A DNA stretch of 64,000 nt from Acanthosoma haemorrhoidale (Eukaryota > Arthropoda > Insecta > Hemiptera > Acanthosomatidae), in the NCBI GenBank assembly GCA_930367205.1, contig OV884014.1, forward strand, positions 116,815,768 to 116,879,767, given 5' to 3'. Below the pieces are notes generated by a model. The model was not told the origin of the DNA and made no database searches. It saw nothing but the letters and a program-made list of their open reading frames with translations. Position 1 is the first letter of the stretch, and every line of letters starts with the position of its first letter. Positions 10,072-24,400 of this stretch are shown piece after piece. Both the position numbers and the translations under genes were made by a program.

Positions 10072-10334
10072 GTTAAATAATCTCAATAGAGGAAAGTCTT
10101 TTTATAAACTTTATTATGAATAACATTCAAAACACTGGTATATATACAAATATTAATGAATTACAGCTCTAGAACATTCCTTGACGAAGGTTTAAGGACA
10201 AGTGTTGGATCTTTGCCGGAGGCAGGTAGCAAAGGGTTAGGAAGGGTTGTAGCAGAGGGACAAATACAAAGGAAGGGTTGACCTTCCTTGGCTGAAGTAC
10301 ACATTTTTAGCTAAAAAAGGAATATTACATAACT
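10071..10334 (-). repeat. 5' LTR of the retroelement (264 bp)
   Basis: It holds the likely promoter of the element. On the element strand a TATATATA (10139-10146 in plus coordinates) precedes an AATAAA (10110-10115) by about 25 bases, so the R region would be short. The ends are AGTTA and TAACT, inverted repeats of each other. Transcription would run toward lower coordinates, through gag. Confidence 0.95.
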
Positions 10335-11180
10335 GACTTTTTGACGATATTTTCCTTGATTTCGTATCAGGAGAACATAAAAGAGCAGGAGCTAACGTTC
10401 CAGCTATGAAATACCCATTTTTTAAAAATTCGACTTTTTGACGATATTTTCCTTGTTTTCGTATCAGGAGAACATAATGGGGCAGGAGCTGACGTACTAG
10501 CTATGAAATACGCATTTTTTAAAAATTCGACTTTTTGACGATATTTTCCTGGTTTTCGTATCAGGAGAACATAATAGGGCAGGAGCTAACGTACCAGCTA
10601 TGAAATACGCAATTTTTGTAAAAATTTGAGTTTTCGACGATATTTTCCTTGTTTTGGTATCAGGAGAACATAATGGGGCAGGAGCTAACGTACCAGCTAT
10701 GAGATACCCATTTTTTTAAAATTTGACTATTTGACGATATTTTCCTGGTTTTCGTATCAGGAGAACATAATGGGGCAGGAGCTAACGTACTAGCTATGAA
10801 ATAGGCATTTTTGAAAAATTCAACTTTTTGACGATATTTTTCTCGTTTTCGTATGAGGAGAACATAATAGGGCAGGAGCTAACGTACCAGCTATGAAATA
10901 CGCATTTTTGTATAAATTTGACTTTTGGACGATATTTTCTTTGTTTTGGTATCAGGAGAACATAATGGGGCAGGAGCTAACGTACTAGCTCTAAATACGC
11001 ATTTTTGTAAAAATTCGACTTTTTGACGTCATTTTTCTTGTTTTGGTATCAGGAGAACATAATGGGGCAGGTGCTAACGTACAAGCTATGAAATACGCAT
11101 TTTTGTAAAAATTCAACTTTTTTAAAATGTTTTCTTTGTTTTGGTATCAGGAGAACATAAAGGGGCAAGAGCTAACGTAC
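10335..11180. repeat. Satellite family B, block B1 right part
   Basis: It resumes with GACTTTTTGACGATATTTTCC, the exact continuation expected after the left part. That shows the retroelement inserted into a pre-existing array. It has about nine monomers, the last ones diverged (CTAGCTCTAAATACGC, TTTTTTAAAATGTTTTC). It ends at GGGGCAAGAGCTAACGTAC next to a palindromic junction. Confidence 0.96.
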
Positions 11181-12803
11181 AAGATCATACGATCGTATGA
11201 TCAAAGTTACGAGTGAATATGACATGAAATGATGTCAAATATGATAGTGTGCCGTATCATTTGCACTTCTTGTATCACGTGATACAATCGTATGATTGAA
11301 GTTACAGTGAATATACTATTAAATAATGTCGATTATGACAGTGTACTGTATCATTGGCACTCATTGTATCACGTGATACGATCGTATGATTGAAGTCATG
11401 AATGAATATAACATCAAATGATGTCGATTATGATAGTGTGCCGCATCATTAGCACTCATTGTATCACATGATACGATTGTATGATTGAAGTTACGAGTGA
11501 ATATAACATCAAATGATTTCGAATATGATAATGAACCGCATCATTGGCAATCATTATATCACGTGATACCATCATATGATTGAAGTCACGAGTGAATATA
11601 ACATCAAATGATGTTGGATATGATTGTATAATGTATCATTAGCACTCATTGTTTCACGTGATACGATCGTATGATTAAAGTTACAGGTGAATATAATATC
11701 AATTGATGTCGTATATGATAGCGCACCATATCATTAGCACTCATTGTATCACGTGATACGATCGTATGATTAAAGTCACGAGTGAATATACTATAAAATG
11801 AAGTCGATTATGATAGTGTACCACATCATTGGCACTCATTATATCACGTGATACGATCGTATGATTGAAGTCACGAGTGAATATAATATCAAATGATCTC
11901 AATTATGATAGTGTTGCGTATCATAAGCACTCATTGTATCACGTGATACGATCGTATGATGAAAGTTACGAGTGAATATAACATCAAATGATGTCGAATA
12001 GGATTATATAATGTATCATTAGCACTTATTGTTTCACGTGATACGATCGTATGATTAAAGTTACGATTGGAGATACTAATAAATGATGTTGAATATAATA
12101 GTGCACCATATCATTAGCACTTATTGTATCATGTGATGCGATCGTATGATTAAAGTTACAAGTGAATATAACATCAAATGATGTCGATTATAATAGTGTA
12201 CCGCATCATTGGCACTCATTATATCACGTGATACGATCGTATGATTGAAGTCACGAGTGAATATAATATCAAATGATCTCAATTATGATAGTGTTGCGTA
12301 TCATAAGCACTCATTGTATCACGTGATACGATCGTATGATTGAAGTCACGAGTGAATATAACATCAAATAATGCTAAATATGATTGTATAGTGTAGCATT
12401 GACACTCATTGTATCACGAGATACGATCGTATGATTGAAGTCACGAGTGAATATACTATAAAATGATGTCGATTATGATAGTGTACCACATCATTGGCAC
12501 TCATTATATCACGTGATACGATCGTATGATTGAAGTCACGAGTGAATATAATATCAAATTATGTCAATTATGATAGTGTTGCGTATCATAAGCACTCATT
12601 GTATCACGTGATACGATCGTATGATGAAAGTTACGAGTGAATATAACATCAAATGATGTCGAATAGGATTGTATAATGTATCATTAGCACTTATTGTATC
12701 ACGAGATACGATCGTATGATTGAAGTCACGAGTGAATATAACATCAAATGATGTTGAATATGATTGTATAATGTATCATTAGCACTCATTGTTTCACGTG
12801 ATA
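11181..12803. repeat. Satellite family A, block A2 (about 17 monomers)
   Basis: It begins with the perfect 20-bp palindrome GATCATACGATCGTATGATC. It ends at the rarer type II A-to-B junction CACGTGATACG|CCTTGTTTTCG. Almost all of it is repeated 3298 bp downstream in A3. Confidence 0.96.
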
Positions 12804-13339
12804 CGCCTTGTTTTCGTATCACGAGAACATAATGGGGCAGGAGCTAACGTACCAGCTATGAGATACCCATTTTTTTAAAATTTGACTTTTTGACGATATT
12901 TTCCTGGTTTTCATATCAGGAGAACATAATGGGGCAGGAGCTAACGTACTAGCTATGAAATACGCATTTTTGAAAAATTCAGCTTTTTGACGATATTTTT
13001 CTCCTTTTCGTATCAGGAGAACATAATAGGGCAGGAGCTAACGTACCAGCTATGAAATACGCATTTTTGTAAAAATTTGACTTTTGGACGATATTATCTT
13101 TGTTTTGGTATCAGGAGAACATAATGGGACAGGAGCTAACGTACTAGCTCTAAATACGCATTTTTGTAAAAATTCGACTTTTTGACGTCATTTTTCTTGT
13201 TTTGGTATTAGGAGAACATAATGGGGCAGGTGCTAACGTACAAGCTATGAAATACGCATTTTTGTAAAAATTCAATTTTTTTAAAATGTTTTCTTTGTTT
13301 TGGTATCAGGAGAACATACAGGGGCAAGAGCTAACGTAC
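12804..13339. repeat. Satellite family B, block B2 (about 5.5 monomers)
   Basis: Short B block entered through the type II junction, with GTATCACGAGAACATAAT in place of the usual GTATCAGGAG. It ends in ACAGGGGCAAGAGC before the palindrome. Same length (536 bp) as B3. Confidence 0.95.
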
Positions 13340-16101
13340 AAGATCATACGATCGTATGATCAAAGTTACGAGTGAATATGACATCAAATGATGTCAAATA
13401 TGATAGTGTGCCGTATCATTTGCACTTATTGTATCACGAGATACAATCGTATGATTGAAGTTACAGTGAATATACTATTAAATAATGTCGATTATGACAG
13501 TGTACTGTATCATTGGCACTCATTGTATCACGTGATACGATCGTATGATTGAAGTCATGAATGAATATAACATCGAATGATGTCGATTATGATAGTGTGC
13601 CGCATCATTAGCACACATTGTATCACATGATACGATTGTATGATTGAAGTTACGAGTGAATATAACATCAAATGATGTTGAATATGATTGTATAATGTAT
13701 CATTAGCACTCATTGTTTCACGCGATACGATCGTATGATTAAAATTACGAGTGAATATACTATAAAATGATGTCGATTATGATAGTGTACCACATCATTG
13801 GCACTCATTATATCACGTGATACGATCGTATAATGAAAGTTACGAGTGAATATAACATCAAATGATGTTGTATATGATTGTATAATGTATCATTAGCACT
13901 CATTGTTTCACGTGATACGATCGTATGATTAAAGTTACAGGTGAATATAATATCAATTGATGTCGTATATGATAGCGCACCATATCATTAGCACTTATTG
14001 TATCATGTGATGTGATCGTATGATTGAAGTCACGAGTGAATATAACATCAAATAATGCTAAATATGATTGTTTAGTGTAGCATTGACACTCATTGTATCA
14101 CGAGATACGATCGTATGATTAAAGTCACGAGTGAATATACTATAAAATGATGTCGATTATGATAGTGTACCACATCATTGGCACTCATTGTTTCACGTGA
14201 TACGATCGTATGATTAAAGTTACAGGTGAATATAACATCAAATGATGTCGATTATGATAGTGTACCGCATCATTGGCACTCATTATATCACGTGATACGA
14301 TCGTATGATGAAAGTTACGAGTGAATATAACATCAAATGATGTCGAATAGGATTGTATAATGTATCATTAGCACTCATTGTTTCACGTGATACGATCGTA
14401 TGATTAAAGTTACGATTGGAGATACTAATAAATGATGTTGAATATAATAGTGCACCATATCATTAGCCCTTATTGTATCATGTGATGCGATCGTATGATT
14501 GAAGTCACGAGTGAATATAACATCAAATGATGTTTAATATGATTGTATAATGTATCATTAGCACTCATTGTTTCACGTGATACAATCGTATGATTGAAGT
14601 TACAGTGAATATACTATTAAATAATGTCGATTATGACAGTGTACTGTATCATTGGCACTCATTGTATCACGTGATACGATCGTATGATTGAAGTCATGAA
14701 TGAATATAACATCAAATGATGTCGATTATGATAGTGTGCCGCATCATTAGCACTCATTGTATCACATGATACGATTGTATGATTGAAGTTACGAGTGAAT
14801 ATAACATCAAATGATTTCGAATATGATAATGAACCGCATCATTGGCAATCATTATATCACGTGATACCATCATATGATTGAAGTCACGAGTGAATATAAC
14901 ATCAAATGATGTTGGATATGATTGTATAATGTATCATTAGCACTCATTGTTTCACGTGATACGATCGTATGATTAAAGTTACAGGTGAATATAATATCAA
15001 TTGATGTCGTATATGATAGCGCACCATATCATTAGCACTCATTGTATCACGAGATACGATCGTATGATTAAAGTCACGAGTGAATATACTATAAAATGAA
15101 GTCGATTATGATAGTGTACCACATCATTGGCACTCATTATATCACGTGATACGATCGTATGATTGAAGTCACGAGTGAATATAATATCAAATGATCTCAA
15201 TTATGATAGTGTTGCGTATCATAAGCACTCATTGTATCACGTGATACGATCGTATGATGAAAGTTACGAGTGAATATAACATCAAATGATGTCGAATAGG
15301 ATTATATAATGTATCATTAGCACTTATTGTTTCACGTGATACGATCGTATGATTAAAGTTACGATTGGAGATACTAATAAATGATGTTGAATATAATAGT
15401 GCACCATATCATTAGCACTTATTGTATCATGTGATGCGATCGTATGATTAAAGTTACAAGTGAATATAACATCAAATGATGTCGATTATAATAGTGTACC
15501 GCATCATTGGCACTCATTATATCACGTGATACGATCGTATGATTGAAGTCACGAGTGAATATAATATCAAATGATCTCAATTATGATAGTGTTGCGTATC
15601 ATAAGCACTCATTGTATCACGTGATACGATCGTATGATTGAAGTCACGAGTGAATATAACATCAAATAATGCTAAATATGATTGTATAGTGTAGCATTGA
15701 CACTCATTGTATCACGAGATACGATCGTATGATTGAAGTCACGAGTGAATATACTATAAAATGATGTCGATTATGATAGTGTACCACATCATTGGCACTC
15801 ATTATATCACGTGATACGATCGTATGATTGAAGTCACGAGTGAATATAATATCAAATTATGTCAATTATGATAGTGTTGCGTATCATAAGCACTCATTGT
15901 ATCACGTGATACGATCGTATGATGAAAGTTACGAGTGAATATAACATCAAATGATGTCGAATAGGATTGTATAATGTATCATTAGCACTTATTGTATCAC
16001 GAGATACGATCGTATGATTGAAGTCACGAGTGAATATAACATCAAATGATGTTGAATATGATTGTATAATGTATCATTAGCACTCATTGTTTCACGTGAT
16101 A
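13340..16101. repeat. Satellite family A, block A3 (about 29 monomers)
   Basis: Composite block. Its first 1.2 kb matches the start of A4, and its last 1.5 kb matches A2. The seam near 14575 (TTTCACGTGATACAATCG) is the breakpoint of the 3298 bp duplication. Confidence 0.95.
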
Positions 16102-16637
16102 CGCCTTGTTTTCGTATCACGAGAACATAATGGGGCAGGAGCTAACGTACCAGCTATGAGATACCCATTTTTTTAAAATTTGACTTTTTGACGATATTTT
16201 CCTGGTTTTCATATCAGGAGAACATAATGGGGCAGGAGCTAACGTACTAGCTATGAAATACGCATTTTTGAAAAATTCAGCTTTTTGACGATATTTTTCT
16301 CCTTTTCGTATCAGGAGAACATAATAGGGCAGGAGCTAACGTACCAGCTATGAAATACGCATTTTTGTAAAAATTTGACTTTTGGACGATATTATCTTTG
16401 TTTTGGTATCAGGAGAACATAATGGGACAGGAGCTAACGTACTAGCTCTAAATACGCATTTTTGTAAAAATTCGACTTTTTGACGTCATTTTTCTTGTTT
16501 TGGTATTAGGAGAACATAATGGGGCAGGTGCTAACGTACAAGCTATGAAATACGCATTTTTGTAAAAATTCAATTTTTTTAAAATGTTTTCTTTGTTTTG
16601 GTATCAGGAGAACATACAGGGGCAAGAGCTAACGTAC
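16102..16637. repeat. Satellite family B, block B3 (about 5.5 monomers)
   Basis: Downstream copy of B2 at +3298 bp, with the same type II entry and the same ACAGGGGCAAGAGC exit. Confidence 0.95.
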
Positions 16638-19140
16638 AAGATCATACGATCGTATGATCAAAGTTACGAGTGAATATGACATCAAATGATGTCAAATATG
16701 ATAGTGTGCCGTATCATTTGCACTTATTGTATCACGTGATACAATCGTATGATTGAAGTTACAGTGAATATACTATTAAATAATGTCGATTATGACAGTG
16801 TACTGTATCATTGGCACTCATTGTATCACGTGATACGATCGTATGATTGAAGTCATGAATGAATATAACATCGAATGATGTCGATTATGATAGTGTGCCG
16901 CATCATTAGCACACATTGTATCACATGATACGATTGTATGATTGAAGTTACGAGTGAATATAACATCAAATGATGTTGAATATGATTGTATAATGTATCA
17001 TTAGCACTCATTGTTTCACGCGATACGATCGTATGATTAAAATTACGAGTGAATATACTATAAAATGATGTCGATTATGATAGTGTACCACATCATTGGC
17101 ACTCATTATATCACGTGATACGATCGTATAATGAAAGTTACGAGTGAATATAACATCAAATGATGTTGGATATGATTGTATAATGTATCATTAGCACTCA
17201 TTGTTTCACGTGATACGATCGTATGATTAAAGTTACAGGTGAATATAATATCAATTGATGTCGTATATGATAGCGCACCATATCATTAGCACTTATTGTA
17301 TCATGTGATGTGATCGTATGATTGAAGTCACGAGTGAATATAACATCAAATAATGCTAAATATGATTGTTTAGTGTAGCATTGACACTCATTGTATCACG
17401 AGATACGATCGTATGATTAAAGTCACGAGTGAATATACTATAAAATGATGTCGATTATGATAGTGTACCACATCATTGGCACTCATTGTTTCACGTGATA
17501 CGATCGTATGATTAAAGTTACAGGTGAATATAACATCAAATGATGTCGATTATGATAGTGTACCGCATCATTGGCACTCATTATATCACGTGATACGATC
17601 GTATGATGAAAGTTACGAGTGAATATAACATCAAATGATGTCGAATAGGATTGTATAATGTATCATTAGCACTCATTGTTTCACGTGATACGATCGTATG
17701 ATTAAAGTTACGATTGGAGATACTAATAAATGATGTTGAATATAATAGTGCACCATATCATTAGCCCTTATTGTATCATGTGATGCGATCGTATGATTGA
17801 AGTCACGAGTGAATATAACATCAAATGATGTTTAATATGATTGTATAATGTATCATTAGCACTCATTGTTTCACGTGATACGATCGTATGATTAAAGTTA
17901 CAGGTGAATATAACATCAAATGATGTCGATTATGATAGTGTACTGTATCATTGGCACTCATTGTATCACGTGATACGATCGTATGATTGAAGTCATGAAT
18001 GAATATAACATCGAATGATGTCGATTATGATAGTGTGCGGCATCATTAGCACACATTGTATCACATGATACGATTGTATGATTGAAGTTACGAGTGAATA
18101 TAACATCAAATGATGTTGAATATGATTGTATAATGTATCATTAGCACTCATTGTTTCACGCGATACGATCGTATGATTAAAATTACGAGTGAATATACTA
18201 TAAAATGATGTCGATTATGATAGTGTACCACATCATTGGCACTCATTATATCACGTGATACGATCGTATAATGAAAGTTACGAGTGAATATAACATCAAA
18301 TGATGTTGGATATGATTGTATAATGTATCATTAGCACTCATTGTTTCACGTGATACGATCGTATGATTAAAGTTACAGGTGAATATAATATCAATTGATG
18401 TCGTATATGATAGCGCACCATATCATTAGCACTTATTGTATCATGTGATGTGATCGTATGATTGAAGTCACGAGTGAATATAACATCAAATAATGCTAAA
18501 TATGATTGTTTAGTGTAGCATTGACACTCATTGTATCACGAGATACGATCGTATGATTAAAGTCACGAGTGAATATACTATAAAATGATGTCGATTATGA
18601 TAGTGTACCACATCATTGGCACTCATTGTTTCACGTGATACGATCGTATGATTAAAGTTACAGGTGAATATAACATCAAATGATGTCGATTATGATAGTG
18701 TACCGCATCATTGGCACTCATTATATCACGTGATACGATCGTATGATGAAAGTTACGAGTGAATATAACATCAAATGATGTCGAATAGGATTGTATAATG
18801 TATCATTAGCACTCATTGTTTCACGTGATACGATCGTATGATTAAAGTTACGATTGGAGATACTAATAAATGATGTTGAATATAATAGTGCACCATATCA
18901 TTAGCACTTATTGTATCATGTGATGCGATCGTATGATTGAAGTCACGAGTGAATATAACATCAAATGATGTTTAATATGATTGTATAATGTATCATTAGC
19001 ACTCATTGTTTCAGGTGATACGATCGTATGATTAAAGTTACAGGTGAATATAACATCAAATGATGTCGATTATGATAGTGTACCACATCATTGGCACTCA
19101 TTATATCACGTGATACGATCGTATGATCAAAGCTACGAGT
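16638..19140. repeat. Satellite family A, block A4 (about 26 monomers)
   Basis: It starts with the palindromic junction. It contains two copies of a 12-monomer unit (16801-17940 and 17941-19080) and ends in the common junction ATCAAAGCTACGAGT|TAACATAAT. Confidence 0.95.
16801..19080. repeat. Two tandem copies of a 12-monomer (1140 bp) A unit
   Basis: 16801-17940 and 17941-19080 are the same apart from a few bases seen by eye: TGTGCCG against TGTGCGG, TTAGCCCTTA against TTAGCACTTA, and TTTCACGTG against TTTCAGGTG. 1140 is exactly 12 x 95, so this is a clean unequal exchange within A. Confidence 0.92.
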
Positions 19141-21409
19141 TAACATAATAGGGCAGGAATTATTGTACCAGCTATGAAATACGCATTTTTGTAAAATTAT
19201 ACTTTTTGACGATATTTTCTTGTTTTGGTATGAGGAAATCATAATTGTTCAGGAGCTAACGTACCAGCTATAAAATACTTATATATGTAAAAATTTAACT
19301 TTTTGATGACATTTTCCCGATTTTGGTATCAGGAGAACATAATAAGGCAGGAGCTAACGTACTAGCTAAGAAATACGCATTTTTGTAAAAATTTGAGTTT
19401 TCGACGATATTTTCCTTGTTTTGGTATCAGGAGAACATAATGGGGCAGGAGCTAACGTTCCAGCTATGAAAAACCCATTTTTTAAAAATTCGACTTTTTG
19501 ACGATATTTTCCTTGTTTTCGTATCAGGAGAACATAATGGGGCAGGAGCTGACGTACTAGCTATGAAATACGCATTTTTTAAAAATTCGACTTTTTGACG
19601 ATATTTTCTTGTTTTGGTATGAGGAAATCATAATTGTTCAGGAGCTAACGTACCAGCTATAAAATACTTATATATGTAAAAATTTAACTTTTTGATGACA
19701 TTTTCCCGATTTTGGTATCAGGAGAACATAATAAGGCAGGAGCTAACGTACTAGCTAAGAAATACGCATTTTTGTAAAAATTTGAGTTTTCGACGATATT
19801 TTCCTTGTTTTGGTATCAGGAGAACATAATGGGGAAGGAGCTAACGTTCCAGCTATGAAAAACCCATTTTTTAAAAATTCGACTTTTTGACGATATTTTC
19901 CTTGTTTTCGTATCAGGAGAACATAATGGGGCAGGAGCTGACGTACTAGCTATGAAATACGCATTTTTTAAAAATTCGACTTTTTGACGATATGTTCCTG
20001 GTTTTCGTATCAGGAGAACATAATAGGGCAGGAGCTAACGTACCAGCTATGAAATACCCATTTTTTAAAAATTCGACTTTTTGACGATATTTTCCTGGTT
20101 TTCGTATCAGGAGAACATAATAGGGCAGGAGCTAACGTACCAGCTATGAAATACGCAATTTTTGTAAAAATTTGAGTTTTCGACGATATTTTCCTTGTTT
20201 TGGTATCAGGAGAACATAATGGGGCAGGAGCTAACGTACTAGCTATGAAATACGCATTTTCGAAAAATTCGACTTTTTGACGATATTTTCCTTGATTTCG
20301 TATCAGGAGAACATAATGGGGCAGGAGCTGACGTACTAGCTATGAAATACGCATTTTTTAAAAATTCGACTTTTTGACGATATTTTCCTGGTTTTCGTAT
20401 CAGGAGAACATAATAGGGCAGGAGCTAACGTACTAGCTATGAAATACGCAATTTTTGTAAATATTTGAGTTTTCGACGATATTTTCCTTGTTTTGGTATC
20501 AGGAGAACATAATGGGGCAGGAGCTAACGTACTAGCTATGAAATACGCATTTTCGAAAAATTCGACTTTTTGACGATATTTTCCTTGATTTCGTATCAGG
20601 AGAACATAAAAGAGCAGGAGCTAACGTTCCAGCTATGAAATACCCATTTTTTAAAAATTCGACTTTTTGACGATATTTTCCTTGTTTTCGTATCAGGAGA
20701 ACATAATGGGGCAGGAGCTGACGTACTAGCTATGAAATACGCATTTTTTAAAAATTCGACTTTTTGACGATATTTTCCTGGTTTTCGTATCAGGAGAACA
20801 TAATAGGGCAGGAGCTAACGTACCAGCTATGAAATACACAATTTTTGTAAAAATTTGAGTTTTCGACGATATTTTCCTTGTTTTGGTATCAGGAGAACAT
20901 AATGGGGCAGGAGCTAACGTACCAGCTATGAGATACCCATTTTTTTAAAATTTGACTTTTTGACGATATTTTCCTGGTTTTCGTATCAGGAGAACATAAT
21001 GGGGCAGGAGCTAACGTACTAGCTATGAAATAGGCATTTTTGAAAAATTCAACTTTTTGACGATATTTTTCTCGTTTTCGTATGAGGAGAACATAATAGG
21101 GCAGGAGCTAACGTACCAGCTATGAAATACGCATTTTTGTATAAATTTGACTTTTGGACGATATTTTCTTTGTTTTGGTATCAGGAGAACATAATGGGGC
21201 AGGAGCTAACGTACTAGCTCTAAATACGCATTTTTGTAAAAATTCGACTTTTTGACGTCATTTTTCTTGTTTTAGTATCAGGAGAACATAATGGGGCAGG
21301 TGCTAACGTACAAGCTATGAAATACGCATTTTTGTAAAAATTCAACTTTTTTAAAATGTTTTCTTTGTTTTGGTATCAGGAGAACATAAAGGGGCAAGAG
21401 CTAACGTAC
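19141..21409. repeat. Satellite family B, block B4 (about 23 monomers)
   Basis: It has an unusual monomer with TGAGGAAATCATAATTGTTC, present twice (19230 and 19620), which shows a 4-monomer internal duplication (about 389 bp). Alternating monomer types (TTTTTAAAAATTCGAC, TTTTTGTAAAAATTTGAG, TTTTCGAAAAATTCGAC) give a higher-order order inside B. Confidence 0.95.
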
Positions 21410-24400
21410 AAGATCATACGATCGTATGATCAAAGTTACGAGTGAATATGACATGAAATGATGTCAAATATGATAGTGTGCCGTATCATTTGCACTTCTT
21501 GTATCACGTGATACAATCGTATGATTGAAGTTACAGTGAATATACTATTAAATAATGTCGATTATGACAGTGTACTGTATCATTGGCACTCATTGTATCA
21601 CGTGATACGATCGTATGATTGAAGTAATGAATGAATATAACATCAAATGATGTCGATTATGATAGTGTGCCGCATCATTAGCACTCATTGTATCACATGA
21701 TACGATTGTATGATTGAAGTTACGAGTGAATATAACATCAAATGATTTCGAATATGATAATGAACCGCATCATTGGCAATCATTATATCACGTGATACCA
21801 TCGTATGATTGAAGTCACGAGTGAATATAACATCAATTGATGTTGGATATGATTGTATAATGTATCATTAGCACTCATTGTTTCACGTGATACGATCGTA
21901 TGATTAAAGTTACAGGTGAATATAATATCAATTGATGTCGTATATGATAGCGCACCATATCATTAGCACTCATTGTATCACGAAATACGATCGTATGATT
22001 AAAGTCACGAGTGAATATACTATAAAATGAAGTCGATTATGATAGTGTACCACATCATTGGCACTCATTATATCACGTGATACGATCGTATGATTGAAGT
22101 CACGAGTGAATATAATATCAAATGATCTCAATTATGATAGTGTTGCGTATCATAAGCACTCATTGTATCACGTGATACGATCGTATGATGAAAGTTACGA
22201 GTGAATATAACATCAAATTATGTCGATTATGATAGTGTGCCGCATCATTAGCACACATTGTATCACATGATACGATTGTATGATTGAAGTTACGAGTGAA
22301 TATAACATCAAATGATGTTGAATATGATTGTATAATGTATCATTAGCACTCATTGTTTCACGCGATACGATCGTATGATTAAAATTACGAGTGAATATAC
22401 TATAAAATGATGTCGATTATGATAGTGTATCACATCATTGGCACTCATTATATCACGTGATACGATCGTATAATGAAAGTTACGAGTGAATATAACATCA
22501 AATGATGTTGGATATGATTGTATAATGTATCATTAGCACTCATTGTTTCACGTGATACGATCGTATGATTAAAGTTACAGGTGAATATAATATCAATTGA
22601 TGTCGTATATGATAGCGCACCATATCATTAGCACTTATTGTATCATGTGATGTGATCGTATGATTGAAGTCACGAGTGAATATAACATCAAATAATGCTA
22701 AATATGATTGTTTAGTGTAGCATTGACACTCATTGTATCACGAGATACGATCGTATGATTAAAGTCACGAGTGAATATACTATAAAATGATGTCGATTAT
22801 GATAGTGTACCACATCATTGGCACTCATTGTTTCACGTGATACGATCGTATGATTAAAGTTACAGGTGAATATAACATCAAATGATGTCGATTATGATAG
22901 TGTACCGCATCATTGGCACTCATTATATCACGTGATACGATCGTATGATGAAAGTTACGAGTGAATATAACATCAAATGATGTCGAATAGGATTGTATAA
23001 TGTATCATTAGCACTCATTGTTTCACGTGATACGATCGTATGATTAAAGTTACGATTGGAGATACTAATAAATGATGTTGAATATAATAGTGCACCATAT
23101 CATTAGCACTTATTGTATCATGTGATGCGATCGTATGATTGAAGTCACGAGTGAATATAACATCAAATGATGTTGAATATGATTGTATAATGTATCATTA
23201 GCACTCATTGTTTCACGTGATACGATCGTATGATTAAAGTTACAGGTGAATATAACATCAAATGATGTCGATTATGATAGTGTACTGCATCATTAGCACT
23301 CATTGTTTCACGTGATACGATCGTATGATTAAAGTTACGAGTAAATATAACATCAAATGATGTCGAATATGATTGTATAATGTATCATTAGCACTCATTG
23401 TTTCACTTGATACGATCGTATGATTAAAGTTATGAGTGAAGATACCATCAAATGATGTTGAATATGATTGTATAATGTATCATTAGCACTCATTGTTTCA
23501 CGTGATACGATCGTATGATGAAAGTTACAGGTGAATATAATATCAATTGATGTCGTATATGATAGCGCACCATATCATTAGCACTTATTATATCATGTGA
23601 TGTGATCGTATGATTAAAGTTACAAGTGAATATAACATGAAATAATGTCGATTATAATAGTATAGCACATCAGTGGCACTCATTATATCACGTGATACGA
23701 TCGTATGATTAAGGTTACGAGTGAATAAACTATTAAATGATGTCGAATATGATAGTGTACCGCATCATTGGCACTCATTGTTTCACGTGATACGATCGTA
23801 TGATTAAAGTTACAGGTGAATATAACATCAAATGATGTCGATTATGATAGTGTACTGCATCATTGGCACTCATTATATCACTTGATACGATCGTATGATT
23901 GAAGTCACGAGTGAATATAACATCAAATAATGCTAAATATGATTGTAAAGTGTAGCATTGACACTCATTGTATCACGAGATACGATCGTATGATTGAAGT
24001 CACGAGTGAATATAACATCAAATGATGTCGAATAGGATTGTATAGTATATCATTAGCACTTATTGTTTCACGTGATACGATCGTATGATTAAAGTTACGA
24101 TTGGAGATACTAATAAATGATGTTGAATATAATAGTGCACCATATCATTAGCACTTATTGTATCATGTGATGCGATCGTATGATTAAAGTTACAAGTGAA
24201 TATAACATCAAATGATGTCGATTATAATAGTGTACCACATCATTGGCACTCATTATATCACGTGATACGATCGTATGATTGAAGTCACGAGTGAATATAA
24301 TATCAAATGATGTCAATTATGATAGTGTTGCGTATCATAAGCACTCATTGTTTCACGTGATACGATCATATGATTAAAGTTACGATTGGAGATACTAATA

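Larger units (their letters stand above)
5828..10334 (-). mobile_element. Errantivirus-like LTR retroelement (endogenous retrovirus), pol-deleted, inserted in satellite B
   Basis: A 4507 bp element read on the minus strand: 5' LTR at 10071-10334, PBS-like site, leader, intact gag, env remnant, polypurine tract, 3' LTR at 5828-6090. The AGTTA...TAACT ends and a Gag plus furin-type Env combination are typical of insect errantiviruses in the Ty3/Gypsy group. The interrupted B monomer reads ATTCGAC before and GACTTTTTGACG after. The shared GAC is the only visible target duplication (3 bp; this group usually makes 4-6). No protease, reverse transcriptase, RNase H or integrase domain is encoded, so the copy is non-autonomous. 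LTRs identical except for one indel show a recent insertion. Confidence 0.92.
11277..17876. repeat. Two tandem copies of a 3298 bp A+B composite unit
   Basis: The copies are about 11277-14574 and 14575-17872. Each has most of an A block, a short B block (B2 or B3) and the first part of the next A block. Matching landmarks, such as ATACAATCGTATGATTG at 11284 and 14582, and the junctions at 12804/16102 and 13340/16638, all give 3298. Only scattered single-base differences were seen (ACGTG against ACGAG near 11771, for example). The duplication breakpoint falls inside an A monomer. Confidence 0.88.
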
